DNA of 64,000 nucleotides from Heligmosomoides polygyrus polygyrus (taxonomy: Eukaryota; Nematoda; Chromadorea; Rhabditida; Heligmosomidae), in assembly GCA_947396885.1 (NCBI GenBank), contig OX377203.1, positions 23,563,253 through 23,627,252 of the forward strand. The letters are read 5' to 3'. A model generated the notes under the pieces. The model ran no database searches, was not told the origin of the DNA, and worked only from the letters and a program-made list of their open reading frames with translations. Positions 12,583 to 24,730 of this stretch are shown here, piece after piece. The position numbers and the translations under genes were made by a program. Every line of letters begins with the position of its first letter. The first letter of the stretch is position 1.

Positions 12583-13076
12583 GCCCGGTTCATAATATTC
12601 AACCGTAAGGTACGCGTAATTGTGTACAGTTACGGTATTATTAGTGATATGGTATGATATGGTGGTGGTGCAGATAGGCATTGTTGAAAGACTAGCACAT
12701 ATGAAAGAAGGCGCATATAAACAGCCTACTTCGTTTGTTGTAAGCATTGATGGTCTAAAATTGACTCCTGTCATTATAAGAAAGCGTAATAACAACAAAC
12801 CAATATGTACAAGAACATCGGCAGTGCGCGGACTCCTACTCAAAACCTCGCCGGTGTGCTCCTATTAGGCGGTGCTCCTACCGCCGAGGAACATCTCGTG
12901 AGGTGTCGTAGGGGTTGATGATATTTGCGCGCACGCTTTCAGACCTCCTTTCCAGGTCTTTAAAAAAGCGATCAGTAAAAACTAAGTGTGGTTCTGGACT
13001 CCGCTCATAGGTCCCCACATCCTGTAAAAATAGCATCGCAAAAGCTCACCTTGAGTTGGGAACTTTTCCTTGTTAG
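12583..13076 (-). mobile_element. tRNA-derived SINE, family B, copy 1
   Basis: About 490 bp sharing order and wording with 16,517-17,011 (same orientation) and 16,006-16,402 (opposite). Polymerase III promoter boxes are recognisable in the better copies on the other strand, so this copy reads on the minus strand. It begins GGCCCGGTTCATAATATTC and ends near AACTTTTCCTTGTTAG on the plus strand. No protein is expected. Confidence 0.65.
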
Positions 13077-14019
13077 GCTAACTTAGAAGATGTCAAATTT
13101 GGTTTGAAAAGTGACCAATTCGACACGAAAATGGTATATACACTACTGCGTTATAGTATCCTGGTGCCACTATCATTCAATCTCGACTTAATATGTGTTT
13201 TGTAGCCGGTTGCTTCACACGAGATCAACAACATCTTTGATGGCAGAAGTTTAGGCAAAATTGTCTTCATCCAGAGCTTTTGGAGAGGCCATTGAACGTG
13301 GAATTTATGCAAAATTTAATTACTACAATGAGATGGAATTCCAACTTTGTAAAGTTTGGTTCTGCCCTAAATTTCTTAAAGAAGGCCTTTCGAAACACTG
13401 GCTAGTAAAGAAGTTACAAATCTCGGCTCAACCAACAACGAAATACATGGTTGTCCATGAATTAATGTAGTGTTTAGCCTTTGTCTTCAGAATGACATAG
13501 ATCCGAAAGCTGCAGCCCTGTAAACTACGAGCCGCTGCCAATGTGATCTCTTCGTGAAGTTTCGCTTTTTGAGTTGCTGCTAACTCTATGCTGCCTAAGC
13601 ACTCGCTATCATCCGTTTGCTACGAAGTGTTCACTTAATATTGAAGACCTTGTCAAAACCTTTCACGCTCGCTGATCAGAAAGATGCAGCAACAACTTTT
13701 GTCAAGTCCTTCGTATCCCAGCTTTCAAAACCTTTACACTTATTACTACAGTTTCGCTATCGAAATTTCCGCGGAAGCCTTTCTGAAATTGTCCATTGAT
13801 TATGCACTTATTAACTTCGCTGCATTACTAGGCTGTTATCGGCATTTTCAACCACTACATAGCGCAGAGCGAATTCCTAAATCTAATTCGAAAAAAATTG
13901 CCGTTTCAACTCGCTCATTTTAAATTTCCGGAGGGAACTGGGATTTAGTAGGTCAATAATGACACCGTATACAGGGTGCTGAAAGGTGATGGAAGGGTGA
14001 CTAGGAATCTGAGAGTGGT
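13077..14019. other. Gene-free stretch
   Basis: AT-rich DNA with short frames only. No domain, splice-site series, terminal repeat or RNA gene was recognised. Confidence 0.45.
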
Positions 14020-14027
14020 GTTCGGAA
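14020..14027. repeat. 8-bp target-site duplication, left
   Basis: GTTCGGAA here is repeated exactly at 15,787-15,794 and brackets the hAT-like element. Eight base pairs is the duplication length typical of hAT transposons. Confidence 0.8.
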
Positions 14028-14527
14028 CAGGGCTGCACACGAAATTCTGTGCGTTAAATTTTTTTAACGAAATTTTTTAACGAAAAATTTTCGTTAAATT
14101 TCCGGTAAATCGTTAAATTTCGTTAAAAATACAACTAAGTGCCAACCATTATTTCAAGTAAAAAAATTGAGGAGAACCTCGTACGTTTCAACTTCAAGAG
14201 GTCAAAAGCTAAAGTTCAAGGAATGGAGTGTAACACTGCAATGTAAAATGAACTGTTCAATATCAACAAACGCGGAAAAATGAACAGTCGTTCAGCAACA
14301 AATCATCTACAGAGTGCGGAATAAGAACAGGTGTGGAATTATCATTCAGGATGATCACCGACAAGGCATCTTAAAATGTTCGATCAGTACCCGGAGGTAC
14401 CCGGAGATCCCCCTTTCCTAGATCTTTTGTCCGACTGTTCTACGAGCATATACAGTCTTGTGGGCACCAGCCCATTAAGTACAGAGAGAACTAATAAAGA
14501 TGCAATTAAAAGCCTATCAGTGGAATG

Positions 14528-14681
14528 TTAACGCGTTGTCGAAAGCACGAATTTTGAGTGCCTGATGTGCGAGACCAATCCATTTTTTGCACCATTTTTT
14601 GCAAAGTTGGGACCGTGACACGGCATCGTGTCACACGGTCCCACACTGCCGAAAAGTAGTTACGCGCCGTCAACGTGTTAA
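14528..14681. mobile_element. Small TTAA-flanked MITE
   Basis: The segment is bounded by TTAA on both sides, with ends TTAACGCGTTG and, inverted, TTAACACGTTGACGG. An internal palindrome, GGGACCGTG...CACGGTCCC, lies near 14,609-14,642. TTAA targets are typical of piggyBac-type elements. A similar end, TTAACACGTTGACGAC, occurs alone near 61,454. Confidence 0.55.
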
Positions 14682-14918
14682 CATTCAGGAAAAGTAGTTT
14701 TTCTAATTTTCGCTATTAGCGTTTTTCTAAAATCGTTTAAAATAGGCCCAGCGTCCGGAAACATTCCCTCCGCCACAACTGTTCCAGATGGAGGACAAAA
14801 TATTCTGGGATAAGCAGCGCCAGATGGGGACAGGCATATCCAACGAGGAGGTTAGGCCAGTATCTTTGTGGAATTGGAATCGTTGACGTGCCTGAGGAAT
14901 TTCCATCTCCAAAATGCA

Positions 14919-15178
14919 TTAACCCTTTCACGACATGCGCGATTTTCGACTGAGAGCCGCATGGAACAGCGCGCATTTTTCAGGCGCGCTGACAATTTGA
15001 ATTATTTTATTTGTATTATTTATTAAACATGAAAAAACAGTAACAAAGAAGTTTCCCATGGACTATCTTGACTGTAGATATTAGTGGACTCAGCGATTAA
15101 TACTGTACCTTGATAATATTCCACTATTTTTATGGTGGTGTCCGACGACATCGTCGGACAATGTCGTTAAAGGGTTAA
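14919..15178. mobile_element. piggyBac-type MITE with TTAA target duplication
   Basis: TTAA at 14,919 and 15,175 flank inverted ends CCCTTTCACGACA and CCCTTTAACGACA (one mismatch). A 20-bp palindrome, GTCCGACGA...TCGTCGGAC, lies just inside the right end at about 15,140-15,159. No coding capacity. The TTAA target and CCCTT start suggest mobilisation by a piggyBac-family transposase. Confidence 0.7.
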
Positions 15179-15251
15179 AGGATGAGGACAAAAGATGGCC
15201 TCACTTCATCCTTTATCCTTATGATTTAATACGTAGCAAATTCAATCTTTT

Positions 15252-15505
15252 TGAGAGCGCGGCGCATTCTAGTTCTATCCCGGAGGCGTTTTGGATGCGT
15301 ATTTGGCCACACAATGACTTGCTGTGGCCAGTCGTTGAAGAACTCAGCGAACCCTTTCCAAACAAGTCTAGTATCAATTCACCGAGCCCAGAGAAGTTGA
15401 AGGTTTGGTTGGCCTGGGATGAAAATCCGGAAAAAAAAGACCAGAACCTGGTATAGGTTGTATGCGATAGCCGGCACCTCCTCCAACTGCGCTACAGACA
15501 CCCCC
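15252..15505 (-). mobile_element. tRNA-derived SINE, family A
   Basis: An older copy, clearly diverged, with GCGCATTCTA, GCGTATTTGGCC, AACAAGTCTAGTA and GGTTGGCCTGG in family order. It ends at the tRNA-like head (GCGCTACAGACACC). It is nested inside the hAT-like element. Confidence 0.75.
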
Positions 15506-15786
15506 AAAAAGCATTATTTCCAAAAATCAATTAGAACAAATTCATGAAACATTAAAATATTCATGCAGATTTTAATATTTTTTTAGAAGCAGTCCTAATC
15601 GGGAGGATGAGACCTGCAACATTAAAGATTACTAAGAGTAAATGATAAACTCACTGAGAAAAAGTCCGTTAAAAATTCCGTTAGATTTCTAAAAATTTCC
15701 GTTAAGTCGTTAAGCCAGATTTTAACGAAAAATGCCGTTAATTCGTTAAAATCGTTAAACCGTTAACCGTTGAATGTGCACCCCTG

Positions 15787-15794
15787 GTTCGGAA
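15787..15794. repeat. 8-bp target-site duplication, right
   Basis: GTTCGGAA is identical to 14,020-14,027. Confidence 0.8.
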
Positions 15795-16005
15795 AACCTA
15801 GTAAATAGCCGACAGAAACGCTCGAATAAACATCGAAAAAAGTTTGTTGCGGCGACCGGGAGTGGGATGCGCCACCTCTTCTGCCTCTGGGCAATATCAC
15901 CGGGCAATTTGAATGCTAACCTAACGATCTTCGCTCAGGCGGATCAGTGTTGTTTCCTTCCCAGACATGTTACCCGATTCTTCTTCCAGAGGGGTAAAAG
16001 ACTCA

Positions 16006-16402
16006 CTAGGAAGGGTTCCCAACTCAAGGTGAGCTTTGCGATGCTATTTTGGCAGGATGTAGGGCTTTGTGAGTGGAGTCCAGAACCACAGTCAGTTTTT
16101 GCTGAACGCTTCTCTAAAGACCTGAACAGAAGGCCGGAAGGCGTGCGCCCACCTATTATCAAACCTTACGACACCGGACGAGATGTGCCTCGGTGGCGCA
16201 GCCGGTAATGCTGTCGCCTCATAGAGCACACCGGCGGGGTTTTCAGTTCCAGTCCGAGTGCTACCATGATTTTTGCACGTATTAGTGTGTTGTTGTTACA
16301 CTCTCTTAGGAGTCAATTTTATACCAACAATGCATACAACAAACCAAGGCTGACTGTATGCGTCTTCATATGTGCTTGTTTTCCAACTATTGCATATCAC
16401 TT
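16006..16402 (+). mobile_element. tRNA-derived SINE, family B, copy 2 (best promoter)
   Basis: The tRNA-like head is plainest here. TGGCGCAGCCGG at 16,194-16,205 fits the polymerase III A box, and AGTTCCAGTCC at 16,245-16,255 is close to the B box. Flanking sequence on both sides matches the minus-strand copies at 12,583 and 16,517. It faces the latter across ~115 bp, making a long inverted repeat. Confidence 0.7.
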
Positions 16403-16516
16403 CTCTGTAAATAAAATGTCTTATACATTATTAAATTGAAAGTCTTATATTCATTATTTCCCTTCCAGTCAACAGCTATGGTACCAAACTATGAAACAAG
16501 CAAAACATAAGATATG

Positions 16517-17011
16517 GCCCGGTTCCATAATATTCAACCGTCAAATGAGCGTATTTGTCTGCAGTTATGGTATCGTTGGTGATACGGTATGATGTAGTGG
16601 TGGTACGGATATGCAAAGTTGAAAAACTAGCACATATGAAGGCGCAAATAGAGAGCCTTGGTTTGTTGTAAGCATTGGTGGTCTAAAATTGACTCCTGTG
16701 ATCATAAGAAAGTGTAATAATAACAAACTAATTCGTGCAAAAACAATAGCGAAGCTCGGACTCGCACTGAAGACCCTGCCGGTGAGCTCCTATGAAGCCG
16801 CAGTGTTACCGGCTGCGCCACCGAGGCCCATTTCGTTGGGTGTCGTAGAGGTTGATAAGAGGTGCGCGCACGCCTTCAGACCTCCTTTTCAGGTCTATAG
16901 AGAAGCATTCAGCAAAAACTGACTGCGGTTCTGGACCCCACTCACAAGGCCCTACATCCTGCCAAATTAGCATGGCAAAAGCTCACCATGAGTTTGGAAC
17001 CTTTCCTTGTT
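16517..17011 (-). mobile_element. tRNA-derived SINE, family B, copy 3
   Basis: Same orientation as the copy at 12,583. Shared blocks include AAAATTGACTCCTGT, CTAGCACATATGAA and GCTCACC near the end. With the plus-strand copy just upstream it could fold into a ~400-bp imperfect duplex if transcribed through. Confidence 0.65.
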
Positions 17012-17594
17012 AGTTAGCAGGGCCGCAATCACGCGTCGTTTCGCGGCAGACAGGAACAAGGCTTCTCCTGGTACTGCCATACCAGGACATAAGCAACTTG
17101 GTGATAAATGGTAGAGTCCCTCATTTTCTTGAAATTGAATGAATTTTTTTTTTCTGGAAGATCTAATACGCCCAGTTTTCTTTTCTAACAGGCCGATGTG
17201 TTAGCTCTCCTCCAGTACCAGATGTCCTCGCCCTTTTTGTTTTCTAAGGTTCCCCATTCAAAAGGAGCATTTTCACATATCAACAATTTACGAGGTGCTT
17301 AAAGATCAACATTCCGCATGGGACCAAAAGTGGCAAGCAACGTTCGTAATACGCTTGCAAAGAGGGCTCTATAGACACCAGAGAGCTTTTTTATCACGGA
17401 TGTACATAATTCCCATTTCTGTGGCTTAAGTTCCGATTTCCGGCCGCTTTTTGAATTTCCGTTCCGTGTTCCTCTTTTTCTGGGTCGGGACGAACAACGG
17501 AAATGGTGACTCATCACTCAGTAAAAGAATAGAGAGATCAAGTGGGTGTCACCTACTTCGTGATTGTGTTGCTTTCATAGCGGTGGTGCATCCT

Positions 17595-17766
17595 GGGGCC
17601 GGATTCATCAACGACCAACAGCAATTTAAGAGAGGAATTACAGTCGAAATTCCTCATGGCGCGGCTTATATTGCTCACCGTACCGCTTGATAAGCCGCGC
17701 TATCAGGAATTTCCGCTGCATTTTCTTTGTTAAATTGCTGTAAATCGTTGGTGATTACGGCCGGTG
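17595..17766. mobile_element. Foldback MITE
   Basis: Almost the whole element is one imperfect palindrome. GGCCGGATTCATCAACG pairs with the right end, ACAGCAATTTAA at 17,619 pairs near 17,742, GAAATTCCT pairs with AGGAATTTC, and GCGCGGCTTAT pairs with ATAAGCCGCGC around a short loop. Related ends occur at 2927 and 47,747. Confidence 0.7.
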
Positions 17767-18712
17767 ATGTCGAAACGGTGTGAAAAGCGAATTGGATTCC
17801 TTTTCTTTTCTTGAAACGATGTACTACCGAATAGTATAAGGCATAGTATAAGGCCGCCAAGATTTCACGAGTTTTTGAATCAAGAATCAAATTCCTATCC
17901 GAAGCATGCTTACCTTTTCCCTATAAATCAGAGCTCTGGCCTGAAACACCAATTCTAAATCATAGTTCTATAAGCACTCTTACGTTGCCAACAATGCACT
18001 CCATAGGATCTATCCTATCCAGGAGGGCATGCAGTGTCATGCCTCTCCACGCCCTCCTTTAAGTTTGTCTCATGCTTGAGGTACTTCCAAATGATACTAT
18101 GGTATTCATGCGAACTCAGAGAGTTATGCCGTGTGATATGATGCTGAACTCGACTGCAACCTTACCGCTGCCCCTCCCAATTAGGATATTTCCGGAACAT
18201 TCAGTAAGGCCGATTTAGGGTCCTACTGAATGTCTCGGCGAGAGTGGCGAAATCTCTGGCACTTTACTCTTCGGCTGGATTCATTGCGTTTAAGATACTT
18301 CCTTCCTATTTACAAAAAAAGTTTTTGCATAAACTTCGATTTTTTGCAGCAGTAATATTTGTAAAGTCATCCCAATAACGATAGGAATACAAGGATTTTT
18401 TATTATAGTGTTATATGTTACTGGGAAAAAGTCGCATAATGCCTTGTAACTCAGTTATTACCATCAATATGAACAATTATTTTCTATTTATTTTTATTTA
18501 TTTATTGTATTCATGAAAAATTAAATAAAGTTATATGTTTTGAGTTATTTCTCTTTCCGTGTTTTGCATTCCGGTCTCCGCCCATTTTGAGCGCTTCCGC
18601 CCGTGTTCCGTGTTCCGCTTTTCGTATATCCCTGCTTTTTATACCACGCTAACATGAAGCAGAAGTGAAAGATTTAGGGCTTTTCCAAGCAGTTTATGCC
18701 CGCGAGCATTGA
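17767..18712. other. Gene-free stretch
   Basis: No gene, RNA or bounded element was recognised. An A/T-rich segment with TTTATTTATTTATT words lies near 18,480-18,510. Confidence 0.45.
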
Positions 18713-19015
18713 GGGCGCGTGGAGCGCGGTCGGAGGAGGCGCCGGCTGTCGCCTGCACCCGATACCAGGTTCCTGGTTCGGATTTCCCGCCCAGCCCAAC
18801 CAAGCCTTCCATCCCTCCGGGGTCGTTGAATTGGTACCAAACTTGTCTGGGAAGGATAAAGCACTGACTTGTTCATCGGCTGGCCACTGCAAGTCATTGT
18901 CGTATGGCCAAATACGCATTCAACTCGCCTCCACGACATCTCGTAGGAGTAGAATGCGTGGCGCATCTCGAAAGAGATTGAATAACGCCGTCCTTTATAC
19001 TTTTTTTATTCCTTT
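18713..19015 (+). mobile_element. tRNA-derived SINE, family A
   Basis: A well-preserved full-length copy. It has the head GCGCGTGGAGCGCGGTCGG, a B-box-like GGTTCGGATTTCC, GGGAAGGATAAAGCACTGA, GAGTAGAATGCGTGGCGCAT and the terminal CGCCGTCCTTTAT. Confidence 0.85.
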
Positions 19016-21631
19016 ATACCCATTTCCTCACATAGGAACAGGAATTGAATAGGATTCTGCTTATCGACAGGTACAAAGATAAATGTTTGCGTGTTTGGCT
19101 TCAGCTTTGAGTAGCCCTTATAAAGGTTATAAATCATTGCATGGTGTTTCGGCATCAAACTATGCCAGGGGAGTCGACTGCTCATTCTCTGCTTGATCCT
19201 AGCTCAGTGCACCTCCATGGCTGTTTCTCTCTTCAAGTTCTCTTTAAGTGGCTATCATTAAGCCCGTGAAGGATTTTTGTAGAACGCGTGATTTCAGCCG
19301 CACATTCTTCATATTTTTTGTGTGTTCAGTGTTTCACACCAGTGTGACTGATCGTAGCTCACGGCTTTAACAGCACAACAAATAAATAAGCGGTTTAGCT
19401 TCATGATATGATATGAATTCTAAAGCAGTCTAGACCGCGATTTTGTCTCTGCCCCTATTGCGTAGTTTGTACATTTTGAGGGCCTTCACCTCGTCCGAGA
19501 AAACATCCATCATCGAGCCCAGGTGCTAGTGGGGCCCATAATGGCTGCCATATGTGGACGGGCGCGACTGTGTCAATCATCACCTCTTCGTGGCACATGG
19601 GTCGCCCGATGAACATGTGATTTGCAGCAGCAAACTCGCTCACACAACGGGCCATCACGTTTAATGGCGTCCGGCGATGGGGCACGCTTCAGCGAGTAGC
19701 TGTGGCCTTCTTCGAATCGCCACCGGGAGGTGAGATGACCTGGCCAGACGGGGAGGCGCCCAAGCTGAGGCCTGCAGTGCGGTTCCCATCCAGATGTCTC
19801 CGGAGACACTCGCTATCGTCACCGAATCGACTTCAATCATACGCTTATCGTCTTCCAGCCATCGCCAGCAATTATGAAGCAAATTCTTCTGAAAGCCCTG
19901 ATTGACTTGCCTGTGCGACCCGAAGCACTTTTGTTGCACAGCCACTACTTTATTGTTCTATTCATTAAACGACTACCATTGGAGGTCCAATCGTCAGCTA
20001 CCCTTCTCGGAATGCGCCACGAACTCAAATATAATGTAATGTGACAAATGCAAGCATGTTGGTCGGGTACAAGGCCCCATGTCTCTTTAGAAGTCGGGAA
20101 GAATCTCTTTTTCACATTTTCTACAGAATCAATTCATTGGAGCAGTGCACTACTATCTAAGGAAGACTCCTGGCGTCATTTTTCTCTACGGTCTTATTTT
20201 ATCAGAACATCTTTTCGCTTAGAAACTAAATTATGCGAATGTTTCCTAGAAGAGCTGCAACGTAGTTTGTAGCTGCTTCGACACCAGTGCGTTTACTCGC
20301 ACAGTGTATCTCATGCTTCAGTTGGCAATAACGTAAGGTACGCTACTACTGAAGCTTAAACCACTCTCTGGAATTCCTGACATCCACTTGCCCCTGTGAC
20401 TTGATTAAATTGCAGGCAAAAACGGGTCCCGCATAGATCCTTTAACAGCTCGTTTTATATCAAACACATACAGCACCCTAAACAGGTCTAGTGAGAAGGT
20501 TACATTAGAATGAGCATATATGGTGTTAGGTGTTACAACTACCAGAAGTTTTTTCCTCATAAAGACCTGCTGTGCTCTTCAACAGCCGAGTGGCACTGTT
20601 TAACTTTACGAAGTCAAGACATTGGATCCGACACCGATTCGGATCACTTGAATCCGTCGTTTTCTTCAAAGTTGGCCCAAAAATTATGCGAATAATGGCA
20701 TTTGTGAAACGCACTGGATCTTGGGATCATTCAGATAAGAGTAGCTCTAACAAGAACAGATTTTCGGATGTTGCAAATAACTGATTTTTTCATCGGACCT
20801 CACATCGCTTGTCCAAATCGGATAGAACCTCAGATTTCTTCTCTGACGAAAGTCAGTTATCTAGATTAGCAAAATTCGATATGGTGAAAATCAGCCCTAT
20901 TTGAATCGCTCTAAGATTCGGGCTTTTCAAAAATCCTATTGTTTGCGCAATCCTTGGTTAAAACCAAAGTTTGAAAAAATGATGAATCCGAATTATTCGA
21001 ATCGGCGTCGGATCCAACATCTAGAGTCGTCCCCAAGAGGTGTTCATTACGAGAAAGGTGGGAGAGGTCGCAACTTCACGCTAGTCCACATTTCTCACAT
21101 TTGTATGGGAATCCGATCACCTTTCTGCCTGTCCTAAATGGACAACTCTGAACTCAACTCCGACAACTCCTTCTCGTCCAAAACGGGGCTGTAAACGCAG
21201 TTCTGCGCCGTTTATATAAAACGATACGGTAACTGGCATAGAGAGAAGCACTCTACAAGCACACAGAGCGAGGTGTTCCAAAGCAGGCGACATGATAATG
21301 CACTTTTTTAGAAAACAGTGAAGTACTGACTCAAATTTGCAGACAGAAGCACTTTTGCTCAGATGTCGTCTTTAGAAAAAAATTGAATAAGATGACTAGG
21401 TATTTGATTTTATGAGCTCATTATGGTCGCCATCTCCTAAGGACCTTGGACGGATCGTTCAAACTGGCTATTTGATTAACATCTAAAAATGGTTATAACG
21501 CCTCCCTCTTCACTGTCGAGCCACAGGGGAAGTGCCATAACCAAAACGGTTCGTTTGAAGATAGGTGGAGAAACGAACCGCTTTTAGAGAATTCGAAATC
21601 AAAAATCAAAATTTTCTGATTTTATACTCTC
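19016..21631. other. Mostly gene-free stretch with one coding-like patch
   Basis: About 19,460-19,945 is GC-rich with long overlapping minus-strand frames and could be a decayed coding fragment. I recognised no domain and could not settle on one frame. The stretch 20,600-21,030 is rich in TCCGAATTATTCGAATC-type words also seen near 56,440. Nothing else is supportable. Confidence 0.35.
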
Positions 21632-21671
21632 CTAGCAAGTACAATACACTTTATTGTATTGTACTTGCTAG
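21632..21671. other. Perfect 17-bp stem hairpin
   Basis: CTAGCAAGTACAATACA at 21,632-21,648 is followed after a 6-nt spacer by its exact complement at 21,655-21,671. It lies immediately before a SINE copy. A structural RNA or a palindromic insertion scar are both possible. Confidence 0.8.
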
Positions 21672-21676
21672 TGAGT

Positions 21677-21943
21677 GCGTAGTAGTGCAATCAAAGGAGG
21701 CGCTTGTACCCTACCCCAGGTACTTGGTTCAGATTTCACGCCCAGGCCAACCAGGTTTTCCCTCTGGTGTCGTTGAATTGCCACCAGACCTGTCCGCGAA
21801 GGATAAAGCACTAGATGGTCCATTGCCAATTATTGTATAGGCCAAATACGCGTTCAGATTACCTCCGCAATATCCCGTAGAAGTAGAATGCGTAGCGCAT
21901 TTCACAAAGAGATTGACCAACGCAGACCTTACCGTTTATATTT
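21677..21943 (+). mobile_element. tRNA-derived SINE, family A
   Basis: The head is decayed (AGTAGTGCAATCAAAGGAGG) but the body is good: GCCCAGGCCAACCAGG, AAGGATAAAGCACTAGA, GTAGAAGTAGAATGCGTAGC. It ends near ACGCAGACCTTACCG. Confidence 0.75.
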
Positions 21944-24730
21944 GCTATTTTGTTGTATCAAGGAAGTCTATATACGCCCGATGTGGATCCCGTCACGCCT
22001 AAAAACGCTGGTAGCGTTTGTTATTTGTTGCTCATTGAGGCGTCTTCATATGTCATTTATTTTGTTATCGATTCACTATTCATTAAACTAAGACAAAGGT
22101 AAACGTCTGTTCTCACACTGTGGGATGTTGAGAGGTCCAATGGAAGTCTATGAATCGAATGAATATGAATCGTATCTGGTCCCGAGACATCCTGGTGCCT
22201 ATGGAGAACAGTTGTGGGAGCTGGTGCCAGTTGCCCGTCTGGGGTCACGGCGACGGCGGCGGCTTGTCGCTGCTAATGCCCTGGACACGCCACTTGGTTG
22301 TAAACAATTAGCGGTTTCGAATCGCCCACCAAGCATCTCCGACGAGCTGTACTGGTTGGCTTCTCGGATTCTCTTTTTCAGCGACTGCGAAGCGTATTCA
22401 ACCGTGCAAATCCCCGGTGCACTCTGGAAAATTAATCGCTGAGCGTTCTCTTCGCGACTGCAGCATTTCAGGCGTCACATTTTAGCGGTTCGGAAGCCCT
22501 CAGTGACTTCCGGCGAAAATCGTCAGTCGCTGCTGTTCCAACGACGGAGTTAGTTTCTGCCTGAAAGGCTAGCCGCCGACCAGTTGCCATAATAATTGGC
22601 TTAGCCCTAATTCCTTGGGGCTTTAGCCGGGCTCGGCGCGAGAACGTATCTATGTGGGACGAAATTGGTGTCGTTCGTGCAGTGAATTGGATTCCCCATC
22701 GTTCCCGAAGTCCACCGCTATTCTCGTCTTCTTCTCCACCTTCTTCTCATTGACAGTCATATCATTCCTATGCACAATATTTGAATCTAAATTTTTCCAC
22801 GAAAATTGTCCTGCATAGGGTTAGAAACTACGAAAGTTCGCTCGATTGTTAGATTAACTGTTGGTCACGATCAAAACTGTAAGGCCTCGCATCGCTGCCC
22901 GGAAAGCAGAGGGTGCAGGTTCGAGTACCGCCTGGCGCAAGGGTTGTGATCGTAATCGAACTTCCATCTAAAAGCTTATATCTTCTATAACAGCCGCTCC
23001 AGGTTTAAACGAAAATGTAAAAATCACTCGACTCTTTTATTCAACCCCAGCTGCAATTTAAACAAGGCAGCGATGAAATACCGACTTCGACCTCCTACGA
23101 AGTCGTCCACTAGCAACAAATACCAAATGCAGAGCGATTTGGCTAGAAAGGATAGGGGGTCACTACAATGCCGCTCCTGTCTTGCAATTTTTGGGCGGAA
23201 TGAACGCGAAAAGCCCCCGTTTTCCCATAACCTTCTTCAAGTTGGCCTATTCCAAAAATAAATATTACCACCTGAATCCAATGTGGGTGACCTATCCAAT
23301 AATGTAGGAGTCATTCAGTGGTTTTAAAAATATGTAATTGTGGTGACCTAAAAAACCTGGCGGCTGCGACCCTTCTCCTATCGCTCGAGATAATTGCACC
23401 GATAAGATCGAAGTTTTACAGGTCTCAAATCTTTTTTTCTAAAACCTACGTCATTGGATAGATCGCCAACACCGGATCCGTTGGAAGCATTTGTTTTTTG
23501 AATAGGTCCCTTTAAATGAGAGCTTTGTTGTAATACAGGATCTCCGCTGCCTCCAATTCTCAGTACATCAATCTATTCTTGTCCGAGTACATATTCACTT
23601 AAGCGAAATTCTATTAAGAAGTGCGTGACGAACACCTTCGTGTTCAAAAGCGAAGCACTGTTCCCCAGCAAAATCAGCGTTCTCGTTTTCTGTCATTTTT
23701 CTTCCATCGACACCTGCGACCATCATCCGCTTCTAGTCCGCCTTCACAGAGAAATGGCCAAAAAGAATTGGCTGATGGGGAAAGCGAAGCAGCAGCCTTT
23801 AGCACCGAGGCCGCCCCTTCTCACTTGTTGGTTGTCTTTTGAGAAACGACCCGTGCTTGATTCAATGGCATCTTTCGGCGAGCTTATAACACCGCTGGAG
23901 AAAACCTGAGACGACAAAGGAGCAACTGCTCTTCATTGGCCACTTTTCACTGTGATACATTCAGCAGTCTGAAAACGTTCTACGGACATAAAGCAAAGTT
24001 CAGATCTTTATTTATTATTTATTTATTTATTTATTTATGCACAATAATGTGCGCAAAACATGGAGTTTTACAAAGCAGCAACCTAACACCGTGAGAAAAA
24101 ACTTAAATGAAAAAAAGAAGAAAAAAACAAAACAAACATATGAAGGGCAATACAAAACAACAATTAAGCTGAGATATTGGCAAACGGATGTCCAAAAGCG
24201 GCAAAAGAAAAAAACCAAAAAAGAGACTCAGCTACTGTTCACTTCTTTGTTTTGACTATTCGTTTTAAGCTCTATGACGGCAGATAACGCTAGGGATAGC
24301 GTACTCCTCATGAGCAAGAGGGCTTGCATGAAGAATCTAACGCTGGATTTTTGGATGTTTCATGTTTGACAATTATAATACCCAAGTAACAATAAATAGA
24401 CAAAAATAAACAAGGACAACAAGGAAAAAATAAATATTTAGCCGCCATAGCATCTACATTTCTCAGTCTCCTCCGCCGCTGATCTCCGGCAGTGTTAGTC
24501 CAAACAGGAATTGGTGATTTTTCTCTCGATGAGCTCGCTAATACTCCAAACGGACAAATTTCGTTGGTGATAGAAAAAAGTATAAGTAAAAGCTCAGCAA
24601 TGCAATGAGGTGTAATTCAATCCCTTTGTGGATTGCGCCACACATTCTAAATACTAGAGCGGCAACTACTAACTACAACTCTCAAGAATCTCCAACAATA
24701 ATGTTCATTAGCAGCTAAAAATAACAATTT
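21944..24730. other. Gene-free stretch
   Basis: Overlapping short frames only. A tRNA-like remnant is listed separately. A TTTATTTA microsatellite lies at about 24,009-24,037, followed by an A-rich, lysine-coding-like tract to 24,230 that may be the tail of an unidentified retroelement. Confidence 0.4.
22868..22952 (+). other. Degenerate tRNA-like segment
   Basis: GATCAAAAC near the start pairs with GTTGTGATC near the end. GCAGGTTCGAGTACC resembles a polymerase III B box, and CTGC...GCAG could form an anticodon-type stem. The loop lacks the usual T before the anticodon and the T-arm does not close properly, so it is probably a SINE or tRNA relic. Confidence 0.3.

Larger units (their letters stand above)
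14028..15786. mobile_element. Non-autonomous hAT-like DNA transposon with nested insertions
   Basis: The ends are CAGGGCTGCACA on the left and the complement of CAGGGGTGCACA on the right, 11 of 12 matching in inverted orientation. An exact 8-bp duplication flanks them. Both sub-terminal regions (14,050-14,125 and 15,660-15,775) are packed with GTTAAATTTCG / CGTTAA words, as is usual for hAT transposase-binding arrays. No transposase is encoded. The interior carries two TTAA-flanked MITEs and a minus-strand SINE, so the element predates those three insertions. Confidence 0.8.

Noticed and set aside
19455..19945. Overlapping minus-strand frames in GC-rich sequence
   Set aside because: It looks coding-like, but I could not identify a family or a consistent frame.
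22868..22952. Functional tRNA gene
   Set aside because: The anticodon loop and T-arm do not form properly; kept only as a tRNA-like remnant.
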